Shown here: positions 44,864 to 53,640 of the stretch, piece by piece
Numbering within the stretch: the first letter of the stretch is position 1
Layout of the letters: every line of letters starts with the position of its first letter
From: an uncultured Clostridia bacterium
Lineage (GTDB): Bacteria; Bacillota; Clostridia; TANB77; CAG-508
Assembly (NCBI GenBank): GCA_934167965.1
Contig: CAKPMJ010000002.1
Span: forward strand, 62,001 to 126,000
Direction of reading: 5' to 3'
Length of the DNA stretch: 64,000 nt
Translations under genes and position numbers: made by a program
The notes under the pieces: model-generated
Told to the model about the DNA's origin: nothing
Seen by the model: only the letters and a program-made list of their open reading frames with translations
Databases searched by the model: none

Positions 44864-45562
44864 TTATTTACTTTTCATATATTTTGTAGACATATCTCCT
44901 TGATATTTAGTAATTTTTACTTTATTTTTTTCTTCAACTGTCACAGTATGACCTACTGCTTGTAATTTTTCAATATATCCATCTTTTCCTACTAAAGCAC
45001 TTTTTAAATAATCTTGATCCCCAATTGCTTTTATCTCATAAGGAGATGATATCCTTTGACTATTTACTTTTATAAATGTTTGTATGTATGCAAAATCGGT
45101 TTTATTTACTACTCTTTGACCATTTACTGATATAGCATCTGCTCCAGCATCTCTTAAATAATTTACTATTCTTAACAAAACATTAGCATCAATACTTTCA
45201 GTAGATTCTGATGTTTCCTTTAATGTTATAATTATTCCTTTTCCTTCAACATCCGTCTGACCTAAAGCCTCTTTTAGTTTTTGTAATTCTTCTTCTAAAT
45301 TTGCTTTTGATTTTTCATCTGAATTTGACTCTTCTTTATATTTATTCAAAGTTGCTGAAACTTCTTCATATTTTGATTGTGCTTCTGTATATTTTGTTTT
45401 CCAATTTACAAGTTCTGTTTGTAAATCTGCTTCTCTCATTTTATCTATAGCTGTTACATCTGTTTCATGAACTACTTTAAATTGCATAAATATAATCATA
45501 GATAAAACAAAACATGCAATTCCTGTTGTTACTGTCATTATTATTGTTCCTTTTTTCTTCAT
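44864..45562 (-). CDS. DUF881 family protein, copy 1
   Basis: 232 residues: membrane anchor at about 7-27, coiled coil at about 45-95, then the DUF881 core with LGQTDVEGKGIIITLKE, LLRIVNYLRDAGADAISVNGQRVV and SPYEIKAIGDQDYLKSAL. Paralog of the next gene upstream. The family is always found near division genes in Gram-positive bacteria; role unknown. Confidence 0.9.
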   Translation of the reverse strand: MKKKGTIIMTVTTGIACFVLSMIIFMQFKVVHETDVTAIDKMREADLQTELVNWKTKYTEAQSKYEEVSATLNKYKEESNSDEKSKANLEEELQKLKEALGQTDVEGKGIIITLKETSESTESIDANVLLRIVNYLRDAGADAISVNGQRVVNKTDFAYIQTFIKVNSQRISSPYEIKAIGDQDYLKSALVGKDGYIEKLQAVGHTVTVEEKNKVKITKYQGDMSTKYMKSK

Positions 45563-45580
45563 AGCTCTCCTCCAATATTA

Positions 45581-46294
45581 TTATTTTGATGTGCTTTTTG
45601 CAGTTTTAAAACTTATTACTCCTGTATATTTAGGTATTGTTAAATTTTTAGCCTTTTTTAAATCTGTTTTTATTGTATATCCTTCTAAAAATTCTTTTAA
45701 ATATCCTCCTGGTCTATTTAATGTTGCCATTTGTTCTGGAAGCCCTATTGCATTTATTACAAATGGAGAACTTGTTTTTTCTCCATTTATTGTTATAACA
45801 TTTCCATCACACATTATTGATGTTGTTGATACTATTCTATGTCCATTTACTTCAATCGCTTCTGCACCAGCATTTTTAAGTTCATTTACTATATATAGTA
45901 TATCTAAATCATGTATTAACAAATCTTCTGGATTTAATGTGTTTGCTGTAGCTTTTCCATCTTCAACTGTTACTGTAACTCCCTGTCCTGTAACATCTGT
46001 TGAACCTAATAGCATATTGCATTTCTTTATTTCTTTTTCTAAATTTTCTAATTCCTTATTGTTACTTGATACATTTTGTCTAACTTGCTCAAGTTCTTTT
46101 TCTGCTCTTGTCAACATATAATATGTGTTATCATATTTTTCTTTAGTTTTTAAAACTTGATCCTTTAATTCTGTTACTTTGTTATTTCCTAAAGTTGTTC
46201 CATTATTCATTACAGTTTTTACCTGTACACATATTGCAATTGTTAATATTAAACACATTATGCCTAATATTAAGGCTTGAATTTTTTTACTCAT
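45581..46294 (-). CDS. DUF881 family protein, copy 2
   Basis: 237 residues with the same layout: anchor at about 5-25, coiled coil, LLGSTDVTGQGVTVTVEDG, LLYIVNELKNAGAEAIEVNGHRIV-like LDILYIVNELKNAGAEAIEV and SPFVINAIGLPEQM. Overlaps ftsQ by 8 bases, so translation is coupled. Confidence 0.9.
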   Translation of the reverse strand: MSKKIQALILGIMCLILTIAICVQVKTVMNNGTTLGNNKVTELKDQVLKTKEKYDNTYYMLTRAEKELEQVRQNVSSNNKELENLEKEIKKCNMLLGSTDVTGQGVTVTVEDGKATANTLNPEDLLIHDLDILYIVNELKNAGAEAIEVNGHRIVSTTSIMCDGNVITINGEKTSSPFVINAIGLPEQMATLNRPGGYLKEFLEGYTIKTDLKKAKNLTIPKYTGVISFKTAKSTSK

Positions 46295-47066
46295 TTTTTT
46301 CTCCTTCCTCTATCACTTGTTCTCTAAAATATGGTTTAAATCCTTCACTTATATTTCCATTTACAAATATTATTCCTGGATTTTTCTTTTCCTCTTTTAA
46401 CATTGTTTGGATATATAATATTTTGTTGTTTAAATTAGTACCATCTCCTAGATATATATACTTATTTTCTTTTTTTAGATATAATTTGTATTCATTCGGT
46501 TCTTTAATATCTATTGAAGTTATTAAATTTTCTATTTCAATAGTTTTGGCTGATTCCATTATTTTAAGTACAGTATTTAATTTGGTTAAATCATTTTTAT
46601 TTAATCTTTTTCCATTTAATAATTCATCTTGTGATGTCTCTATTCCATCTATAATAGGAACATTTTCTTTTTGACTTGAATTTTCTAATATATATCCTTG
46701 ATTATCAATATATATATATCCATCTATAAGTTTTATTTGATATGCTACTTCTCTTTCTTGAATATCAATTTCAACTGTTCCTGGTAAATTTCTTTTTATT
46801 ATAACTTTTTTTATATAAGAATTTTCTTGTATTTTTTTTATTATTTTTGATTTCTTGTTTCTAAATATGTTTTCTCCTTCACTTAATCCTGAAAGGCTTA
46901 TTATTGTTTCTGCTTCTACTTTATTATTTCCTTTTACTTCTATTTTTGTTATATTAAATATTGGTGTTATTAATGAAAATACGACTATTGCTATTATAAT
47001 AAATATTAATAATATAAATTTTCTTAGTCCTGTTTTTTTTCTCTTCTTTTTTATATTTTTTTTCAT
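46287..47066 (-). CDS. ftsQ: cell division protein FtsQ/DivIB
   Basis: 259 residues. Basic cytoplasmic start, one membrane helix (about 16-35), POTRA domain (NITKIEVKGNNKVEAETIIS, NSYIKKVIIKRNLPGTVEI) and the FtsQ beta domain with QGYILEN and VPIIDGI. Part of the septal FtsQLB complex. First gene of the division cluster here; a 177-bp gap separates it from spoIID. Confidence 0.92.
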   Translation of the reverse strand: MKKNIKKKRKKTGLRKFILLIFIIIAIVVFSLITPIFNITKIEVKGNNKVEAETIISLSGLSEGENIFRNKKSKIIKKIQENSYIKKVIIKRNLPGTVEIDIQEREVAYQIKLIDGYIYIDNQGYILENSSQKENVPIIDGIETSQDELLNGKRLNKNDLTKLNTVLKIMESAKTIEIENLITSIDIKEPNEYKLYLKKENKYIYLGDGTNLNNKILYIQTMLKEEKKNPGIIFVNGNISEGFKPYFREQVIEEGEKNE

Positions 47067-47243
47067 TTTACCACCCCTTTGTAAGGATTTTTATAGATAT
47101 TGATTGCTCTCATTTTTCGGCAATTTATATTTTACTATGAAATCATTAAAATATCAAGATTTTATTGAAAAAAGTTGCAGTAATTTTGTTTACACGACAC
47201 AAAAGAAGAATGTAATTTTCAAACATTCTTCTTTTAATTTATT

Positions 47244-48266
47244 CTATTGTAAGTCGTTTACCTCTGAAATAGTAACTCCTGTATAAAAATGTTTAATAAT
47301 ATCTTCATAATTACTTCCATTTTTAGCCATACTATCTGCGCCTGTTTGACTCATTCCTACTCCATGGCCATAACCTATAACAGAAAATATAACATCATCA
47401 TTTTCTATTTTTACAGTAAAATTAGCCGACTTTACCCCTAATAAACTTCTTGCTTCTGTTCCAGCAATTTGTATATTTCCAAATTTTATAGTTTTAACTC
47501 TTCCTCCACTTGTATAGTCAATAATTTTAATTGCCTCTTTGTCTTTAAAATCGATTTTTATATCATTATGTTTTTCTTTTAATTTTTTTATTAAATCATC
47601 TTTTGATAATTTAACCTCTGAACTATATTGGGAATACTCCGTCTCGCCTGCTGTTTCAACACTTTGCAAATATGGAAAATTGCTTCCTCCCCATACATCT
47701 GCAACCGCCTCTGTTTTTCCTCCACTATTTGAGTGAAAAAACGCATCTATTGGTTTATTTTTATATGTAATAATTTTTCCTGATGTACTGTTTACTGCTT
47801 CAGTTATCTTTTTCCAGTTACTTTCTCTTACATCTTCTTTCCATTTTTTCAGCCTATCTTCTTTAGATATCCACGCTTGACAACAAGCATAGTTATCACA
47901 AATATTTGCATCTTTATGTCTTTTTTTGCCATTCATAATTTGATATAATGTATATGTACGTGATACGACAGCTTGGGCTTTCAATGCTTCTATGTCATAA
48001 CTTGCAGGCATCTCTGCTGATACTGTTCCATACAAATATTCATCAAATGGTACTTCTTCTATTTTTTCAGTAGCAGTATGATATAGTTTTATAGTTTTGT
48101 ATTTTGAATAATTATATGTAGCTTCTTCTTGCTTACTTTCTTCTACTTTCTGTTCCTCTTTTACCTCTTCTTTTTTGTTTTCTTTTACAGTCCTTTTTGT
48201 ACATATTGCAGGCAAAACAAATATAATTATTAAAAAAATGGCAAAATATTTTAAATATTTTTTCAA
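47244..48266 (-). CDS. spoIID: stage II sporulation protein D
   Basis: 340 residues. Membrane anchor (about 5-22), acidic linker, then the SpoIID domain: VPFDEYLYGTVSAEMPASYDIEALKAQAVVSRTYTL holds the catalytic Glu in SAEMP, and FHSNSGGKTEAVADVWGG and YGHGVGMSQTGADS follow. A lytic transglycosylase that degrades septal peptidoglycan for engulfment. Confidence 0.96.
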   Translation of the reverse strand: MKKYLKYFAIFLIIIFVLPAICTKRTVKENKKEEVKEEQKVEESKQEEATYNYSKYKTIKLYHTATEKIEEVPFDEYLYGTVSAEMPASYDIEALKAQAVVSRTYTLYQIMNGKKRHKDANICDNYACCQAWISKEDRLKKWKEDVRESNWKKITEAVNSTSGKIITYKNKPIDAFFHSNSGGKTEAVADVWGGSNFPYLQSVETAGETEYSQYSSEVKLSKDDLIKKLKEKHNDIKIDFKDKEAIKIIDYTSGGRVKTIKFGNIQIAGTEARSLLGVKSANFTVKIENDDVIFSVIGYGHGVGMSQTGADSMAKNGSNYEDIIKHFYTGVTISEVNDLQ

Positions 48267-48301
48267 AACAAATCTCCTCTGTCAAAAGTCTTACTATAAT
48301 A

Positions 48302-49027
48302 CTATGAGACAAGTTCAGTTTTCATTCCATTTAAAATCTTTTTTTCAATTCTTGATACTTGAACTTGCGAGATTCCCAATATTTTAGCCACTTCTGTTTG
48401 AGTTTTGTTTTTGTAAAATCTAAGCAAAATTATCTCCTTATCTCTGCTATCTAAATCCTCAATTAGTCTTTGTATAGTAATTTTGTCTATTATTAGCCCT
48501 GCCTCATCTTGATCAGTTGATAAAGTATCTATTATACTTAAAGATTTATTTGATTTTTCACTATCATATACACTTTCTTCTATTGATTCCGTTAGCCTTC
48601 CTATTTCCATCGCCATTGCAATTTCTTCTTTAGGTATTTTTAATATTTCTGATATTTGCAATAAATTTAATTCTTTACCTTGTTTTAAGTACTCTTTTTG
48701 AATCTCTGCTATTTTAGTATTCAATTCTCTTAAACTTCTACTAACTTTTACAGGTCCATCATCTCTTAAAAATTTTTTTATTTCTCCTAATATATATGGA
48801 ACTGCATAAGTAGAAAGTTTGACATCAAAATCAGAATCAAACCTCCTTATTGCTTTTATAAATCCTAAACAACCAATTTGGTATATATCTTCTTTGTCAT
48901 ACCCTCTTCCTAAAAATCTTTTTACTATACTCCAAATAAGCCCTTGATTATTCTCTACTAATTTCGCCATCTCATCTTTGTCACCATTTTGTGCCTTTTT
49001 TATAGTTTCAATACTGTTTTCATGCAA
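48302..49027 (-). CDS. sigF: RNA polymerase sporulation sigma factor SigF
   Basis: 241 residues. Region 2 (LVENNQGLIWSIVKRFLGRGYDKEDIYQIGCLGFIKAIRRFD), region 3 and region 4.2 (KTQTEVAKILGISQVQVSRIEKKI). Gene order spoIIAA-spoIIAB-sigF identifies it. Forespore-specific first sigma factor. 6-bp gap from spoIIAB. Confidence 0.96.
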   Translation of the reverse strand: MHENSIETIKKAQNGDKDEMAKLVENNQGLIWSIVKRFLGRGYDKEDIYQIGCLGFIKAIRRFDSDFDVKLSTYAVPYILGEIKKFLRDDGPVKVSRSLRELNTKIAEIQKEYLKQGKELNLLQISEILKIPKEEIAMAMEIGRLTESIEESVYDSEKSNKSLSIIDTLSTDQDEAGLIIDKITIQRLIEDLDSRDKEIILLRFYKNKTQTEVAKILGISQVQVSRIEKKILNGMKTELVS

Positions 49028-49033
49028 ATCCTT

Positions 49034-49525
49034 TTACCCCCTTAGAGCTTCCTCTAAAGTTACAGGCATATTATCTTCTTCTTCAGTTTTCTTTATTTTT
49101 TTCTTCATAGTAACTTTAGTACCTAATCCTAATATAGATTCTACTTCAAGTTCATCCATAAAACTTTCCATTATTGTAAATCCCATTCCTGATCTTTCTA
49201 AGTTTGGTTTAGTTGTATACAATGGTTGTTTTGCCATATCTATGTCTTCTATTCCTTTTCCATTATCAGATACTTTTATCATTATTTCATTATCAGTTAT
49301 TTTACAAACTACTGTAACTAATCCTAAGCCATCTTCATACCCATGTACTATTGAATTTGTAACCGCTTCTGATACAGCTGTCTTTATATCTGATAACTCC
49401 TCTATTGTTGGGTCTAATTGTGATACAAATGCTGCAACACTGATTCTTGCAAATGCTTCATTATTTGACTTACTTATAAATTCTAATTTCATTTCATTTT
49501 CTGTAATTTTATTTTTTATACTCAT
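49034..49525 (-). CDS. spoIIAB: anti-sigma F factor SpoIIAB
   Basis: 163 residues. GHKL kinase fold: DIKTAVSEAVTNSIVHGYE (N box), VSDNGKGIEDIDMAKQP, LERSGMGFTIMESFMDEL and GLGTKVTMKKKI. Slightly longer at the C-terminus than Bacillus SpoIIAB. Binds and holds SigF and phosphorylates SpoIIAA. Overlaps spoIIAA by 4 bases. Confidence 0.96.
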   Translation of the reverse strand: MSIKNKITENEMKLEFISKSNNEAFARISVAAFVSQLDPTIEELSDIKTAVSEAVTNSIVHGYEDGLGLVTVVCKITDNEIMIKVSDNGKGIEDIDMAKQPLYTTKPNLERSGMGFTIMESFMDELEVESILGLGTKVTMKKKIKKTEEEDNMPVTLEEALRG

Positions 49526-49890
49526 AAGTTTACTACCTCCTTTTTCTTTTCATTTGAAATTACCTTTTTCATTTTTTCATCTAAGTCTATTTCTGGAATT
49601 ATCTTCAATACTCCACTCATAGCAAATATTTTTCTCACGCTATCTGTTAAATTTGCTATACTCATTTTTCCACCAAGCATATTTGTTTCTTTATATCTAC
49701 CTATTACCATTCCTATTCCTGCACTGTCCATGAAAGTAACACGATCAAAATCAAATATAACTTCTCTAGGCATAAATCTTTCAATTTCATAATCAGCTTT
49801 CCTCCTTATTTCTTTTACACTACATTCATCTATTTCCTCATTTATTTTAAATATGAGTAACTTGTCCTGTTTATAGTATCTCGTCTCCAT
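49522..49890 (-). CDS. spoIIAA: anti-anti-sigma factor SpoIIAA
   Basis: 122 residues, STAS fold. Phosphorylated Ser is S56 in VTFMDSAGIGMVIGRY. When dephosphorylated by SpoIIE it frees SigF from SpoIIAB. First gene of the spoIIA operon, with GGAGG before the start. Confidence 0.95.
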   Translation of the reverse strand: METRYYKQDKLLIFKINEEIDECSVKEIRRKADYEIERFMPREVIFDFDRVTFMDSAGIGMVIGRYKETNMLGGKMSIANLTDSVRKIFAMSGVLKIIPEIDLDEKMKKVISNEKKKEVVNL

Positions 49891-49941
49891 TTTTTCCTCC
49901 TTTGAGTTTTTATTTAAGTGTATTGTAATACTTAAAATTGA

Positions 49942-49970
49942 AAAAGACTGTCGAAACCTGACAGTCTTTT
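49942..49970 (-). terminator. terminator after yunB
   Basis: AAAAGACTGTC/GACAGTCTTTT, an 11-bp perfect stem with a 7-base loop and TTTTTCAATTTT on the minus strand. Confidence 0.9.
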
Positions 49971-49976
49971 AATTTT

Positions 49977-50699
49977 TTATTCTAATGTTTCTAATACCTC
50001 ATTTTTACCTTCTAATCCTTCTAAATTATAATAAGTATTTGGTATTTCCCCTACAATTACATTTTCTGCTAACAGTACCTGATTATAAATTCTATCTTCT
50101 ATTGTAGAAAAAGGTGTTAATATATTAACCTTACATTCGATATTTAAATACACTCTATGTAATGTATGATTTATGCTTTGTTCTATAAATTCACTTTTTA
50201 AGTCTGTATCTACACTTCCTACTGTTGCAATTTTTAAGTTTACTTTTGGTCCTGAACCTGCAAGCATTTTTATACCTGTTGCACTTCCTAGTGATATTTT
50301 TATATTTTCATCTGCTGTGTCATTTAATCTCTTTTGTATATTTAAAGCAATATCTGATGTTATTTCATTTATTGTTAAAATATTTGCACTAACCATTTGT
50401 ATTTTATCATTTTCATCTTTTTGTATTGTAAAAAATTGATCATAACTATATCTTTTCATTACCACGGTTGACTCTTCATTAGTTATATGTGTAGCTATTG
50501 ATTTTGCCTCATCTTTGCATATTGTTTCAAATATTGGATCAATAGACCTCCATATTAAATAACATGTACAAAAAGCTACTATTACTACGCCACACAGTGG
50601 AGTTATTTTTTTAATTTTTTGCTTAAATCTACTATTCCCTTTTGGACTTAAACAAAATCTTTTTCTAGAATAGATCTTATAGTTTTTAGGATCAGACAT
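49977..50699 (-). CDS. yunB: sporulation protein YunB
   Basis: 240 residues. One membrane helix (about 34-52), then the YunB region with AKSIATHITNEES, IQMVSANILTINEITSDIALNIQ, IPLG-like ISLGSATGIKMLAGSGPKVNLKI and a C-terminal VPNTYYNL-type IVGEIPNTYYNLEG. A SigE-controlled protein needed for normal sporulation in Bacillus; molecular role unknown. Overlaps the sipL-like gene by 8 bases. Confidence 0.92.
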   Translation of the reverse strand: MSDPKNYKIYSRKRFCLSPKGNSRFKQKIKKITPLCGVVIVAFCTCYLIWRSIDPIFETICKDEAKSIATHITNEESTVVMKRYSYDQFFTIQKDENDKIQMVSANILTINEITSDIALNIQKRLNDTADENIKISLGSATGIKMLAGSGPKVNLKIATVGSVDTDLKSEFIEQSINHTLHRVYLNIECKVNILTPFSTIEDRIYNQVLLAENVIVGEIPNTYYNLEGLEGKNEVLETLE

Positions 50700-52254
50700 T
50701 TACAGTTTCTTTCCTATTAGTATAACTAAATTTTGGAATATATAATTTATTTCCACTATATATTACATCTGGATTTTCTATACCATTCATTCTTACTATT
50801 TCATCAACTGTAGTTCTAAATCTCTTAGCTATTTTCCACAATGTATCACCTGGTTGAATAATATATAAAATCAAACTATCGTATTCCATATTTACATCTC
50901 TGTTTTCTTGTATTTCTATATTGTCAATAATTGATATACTTGTATTTCTGTTTAAGCTCATATCAAATCCCATATCAATATTGCATTCTATTTCTCCATT
51001 ACTCTTTACATCAAATTTTTGGTTGTTTATCATTACTTTTGTATCTACATTTATTTGGTCATTTGATATTGGATTTTCAACTGCAAATTCAAATGGTATT
51101 TTTGATATTTTACTATTTACGCTGTTGCTTTCTTGCATAAAGATAAAGTTTAATACCAATTCACCTTCATAAGTTATTTTTGATGTTGTTATTTTTTCAT
51201 TATTTATCAAAGGTCTTACTTCTACATCTAAAAGATTTCCTTCTTTAATCTCTGGTATGTTTGCTTTACTTGTTACTGTAAATTCTTTGCTTTTTGATGT
51301 TCTATCTGTTAATGTTGTTATTTTCCTTTGATTAAATCCTAATTCCATTGTTGGGCTATATAAATCTTGTATTATATTTATTTCTTTTTTCTGGAATGCC
51401 ATACATGTTACTTCCAATTCTACTTCTACATATATTGAATGCTCTTCTACTGAATTTGGTCTTATTTGCATATTTTTTATTTCATAATTCACATTACAAT
51501 TATCATCTTCTGATACATCTGGCATATCTACAAATCCTACTGCTGGTATTCTTCCCGTTACAGTATTTATTCTATTATCTTCTGTTAGATACATTATTTT
51601 TATATCAACTTCTGATTTTGTTAAAACTTTATTGTAACTAATTTTTGTATCACTTTCTACTAGGTTTATATCTGTTTTTAATATTTCTGCTAATTCGTCT
51701 TGACTATCTATGTTGAATGTCTCTTTTGCATATATTTTTGTGTCACCACTTCCAACTAATGAATTTATTGTAAAATTTTTGTCTAGTGTTTGTATATTTT
51801 CTACATTGTTAATTTGATTTATTATTGCAACATCTTCATTTGAATATAATTTTATATTTACTTCTAAACCAACTTTTATATTTATCTTTCTTCCATTTAA
51901 TACCTTACATTCCATGTCTTTAATTGTGACACATGTTATTGCTCTCATTCCTTCTCTACATCCTGGTACTGCAATAGCTTGTGAGAAACTTAAATTTGCT
52001 GTTAAGCCTCTTAGATTGTCTTCTTTACTGTCAGGAAGATACATTATATATGTATTTATATCTCCATCTATTTTTACCTTGTCTTCCATAACTTCTTTTT
52101 TGTATATACATACATTTCCATTAAGATTTATAGTATTTAAGATGTCCGGTTTTGAATCAGGAACAATCATATCCTCTTCTACAAATACTAGTTCTTTCTT
52201 TTCACATACCAACTTATTTATACATAAGTTATCTCTGCTTACTTCTACCTCCAT
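50692..52254 (-). CDS. sipL: SipL-like spore coat morphogenesis protein (SPOCS domains plus LysM)
   Basis: 520 residues. Repeated SPOCS (DUF3794) modules occupy residues 1 to about 440, each with a FVEEDMIVPDSKPDI- or VGFVDMPDVSEDD-type segment. The C-terminal LysM domain reads LYIIQPGDTLWKIAKRFRTTVDEIV and NPDVIYSGNKLYIP. In C. difficile SipL binds SpoIVA at the forespore surface through LysM; spoVM in this window would act in the same pathway. Confidence 0.9.
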   Translation of the reverse strand: MEVEVSRDNLCINKLVCEKKELVFVEEDMIVPDSKPDILNTINLNGNVCIYKKEVMEDKVKIDGDINTYIMYLPDSKEDNLRGLTANLSFSQAIAVPGCREGMRAITCVTIKDMECKVLNGRKINIKVGLEVNIKLYSNEDVAIINQINNVENIQTLDKNFTINSLVGSGDTKIYAKETFNIDSQDELAEILKTDINLVESDTKISYNKVLTKSEVDIKIMYLTEDNRINTVTGRIPAVGFVDMPDVSEDDNCNVNYEIKNMQIRPNSVEEHSIYVEVELEVTCMAFQKKEINIIQDLYSPTMELGFNQRKITTLTDRTSKSKEFTVTSKANIPEIKEGNLLDVEVRPLINNEKITTSKITYEGELVLNFIFMQESNSVNSKISKIPFEFAVENPISNDQINVDTKVMINNQKFDVKSNGEIECNIDMGFDMSLNRNTSISIIDNIEIQENRDVNMEYDSLILYIIQPGDTLWKIAKRFRTTVDEIVRMNGIENPDVIYSGNKLYIPKFSYTNRKETVNV

Positions 52255-52317
52255 ATTTACCTCCTACATTTTTGTTTATACAAATATATGTGAAAAAGAT
52301 TTTTTTAGTACAAAAAA

Positions 52318-52355
52318 ACAAAATTAATTATGATTTTTACATAATTAATTTTGTT
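52318..52355 (-). terminator. terminator after the CBS gene
   Basis: ACAAAATTAATTATG/CATAATTAATTTTGT, 15-bp perfect stem with T7 on the minus strand. Confidence 0.85.
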
Positions 52356-52370
52356 TAATTTCAATTTATT

Positions 52371-52820
52371 TTAGTAGTTATTTTGTACAGAGCCTTTGCA
52401 ATTGCATATATGTTGTATTGTATTACATACATCTTGTTGTCCTAATTTTTTATCATTTTGAGCTAAATTTCCCATTGTTAATATTCCTACCATTTTATTG
52501 TTTTCATCTAATACGGGTACTCTTCTTACTTGAAAACTAGCCATTGTGCTTTGAGCATCACACATATCTTCTTCACATCCACATGTACATACATTTTTTG
52601 TCATTATATCACTTACTGGTGTATTTTTAGAGTCTTTATTACATGCAACAGTACGTAGTACTATGTCTCTATCTGTTAATATTCCCACTACTTTTTTATC
52701 TTCATCACATACTGGTATACATCCTATATGATTTTCACACATTATTCTTGCTGCATCATATACTTTGCAATCAGGCTTTACAAAACATACATCATGACAC
52801 ATACATTCTTTTACTTTCAT
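52371..52820 (-). CDS. Cys-rich CBS-pair protein
   Basis: 149 residues from the ATG at 52820 (AAAGGGG upstream; an ATG six codons earlier is less well placed). Two CBS motifs: VKECMCHDVCFVKPD...VGILTDRDIVLRTVA and VSDIMTKNVCTCGCEEDMCD...VGILTMGNLAQN. It has many Cys (CMCHDVC, CTCGCEEDMC, CNCKG), unusual for CBS proteins and suggesting metal or redox sensing. Ligand (adenine nucleotide in other members) unknown. Confidence 0.85.
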   Translation of the reverse strand: MKVKECMCHDVCFVKPDCKVYDAARIMCENHIGCIPVCDEDKKVVGILTDRDIVLRTVACNKDSKNTPVSDIMTKNVCTCGCEEDMCDAQSTMASFQVRRVPVLDENNKMVGILTMGNLAQNDKKLGQQDVCNTIQHICNCKGSVQNNY

Positions 52821-52958
52821 TTTTGATTCCCCTTTCATTTTTTATATATTTTTATTTTTTACATTTATTTTTTATATATTCATTTTTTATTTTGTAAAAA
52901 ATTTACTTTTTAAAGATAAAAAAAAGAAATTAGAATTTTATCTAACTTCTTAAAAATC

Positions 52959-53162
52959 TTATGCAAGACCATATTTCTTTTTAAATTTATCAGCTCTACT
53001 TCCTGCTGTATCTTGTCTCATTAAGTTTCCTGTCCAGAATGGATGACATTTTGAACATATATCAACTTTTATATCTTTTTTTGTTGAACCAACTTTCATT
53101 ACATTTCCACAAGCACATGTAATTGTTGTTTCTTCATATGCTGGATGTATTCCTTCTTTCAT
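52959..53162 (-). CDS. rpmE: 50S ribosomal protein L31
   Basis: 67 residues from the ATG at 53162 (GAGGTG 6 bases upstream; an in-frame GTG lies in that site). MKEGIHPAYEETTITCACGN, then DICSKCHPFWTGN and AGSRADKFKKKYGLA. Retains the CxC and CxxC cysteines of the zinc-binding form. Family-typical size. Confidence 0.95.
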   Translation of the reverse strand: MKEGIHPAYEETTITCACGNVMKVGSTKKDIKVDICSKCHPFWTGNLMRQDTAGSRADKFKKKYGLA

Positions 53163-53240
53163 GTAATTCACCTCTTTCTACCTACTGTTTTTTAGACTGT
53201 TATTTTCTATGTTACCATATTTTATGAATTTTTTCAAGTA

Positions 53241-53414
53241 TTATTTTATTACGTTTTCTTCTTTTTCATACTTGTATTCTTCATACATGTATTGAGCAGA
53301 AGATCTTAGTTCTTTATTAAGAGACACTTTATTAACAAGTTTAATACATACATTGAATAAACATGCTAATATTAATATTACTAAACATACTTTTTTCCAT
53401 ATTTTAGCTAACAT
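53241..53414 (-). CDS. 57-residue membrane-anchored small protein
   Basis: ATG with AAAAGGAG 7 bases upstream. One hydrophobic segment (about 8-23, VCLVILILACLFNVCI), then a charged tail ending YEEYKYEKEENVIK. No known family. A good promoter lies directly upstream. Between rpmE and the DGR reverse transcriptase. Confidence 0.65.
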   Translation of the reverse strand: MLAKIWKKVCLVILILACLFNVCIKLVNKVSLNKELRSSAQYMYEEYKYEKEENVIK

Positions 53415-53445
53415 ATAACTTCTCCTTTTTTTTACTACATATTAC

Positions 53446-53473
53446 ATTATACTATTTTTTTCAAATTTGTCAA
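53446..53473 (-). promoter_or_regulatory. promoter of the 57-residue gene
   Basis: On the minus strand TTGACA (53468-53473), 16-bp spacer, TATAAT (53446-53451): both boxes are consensus. Confidence 0.8.
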
Positions 53474-53640
53474 GTGTTTAGCAAGTTTTGATAGCATAAA
53501 TTTTCAGTAGGATTTCTCTTTTATAAAATTGTGAAACTATTTCTGCTGTTGAAATTCGAATTTCTAATTTAATTTTATATTTTTATCTTAATTTTTCTGT
53601 ATTTTTAGAGTTCACTTAATAAACCTTTTTTAGACTATTT

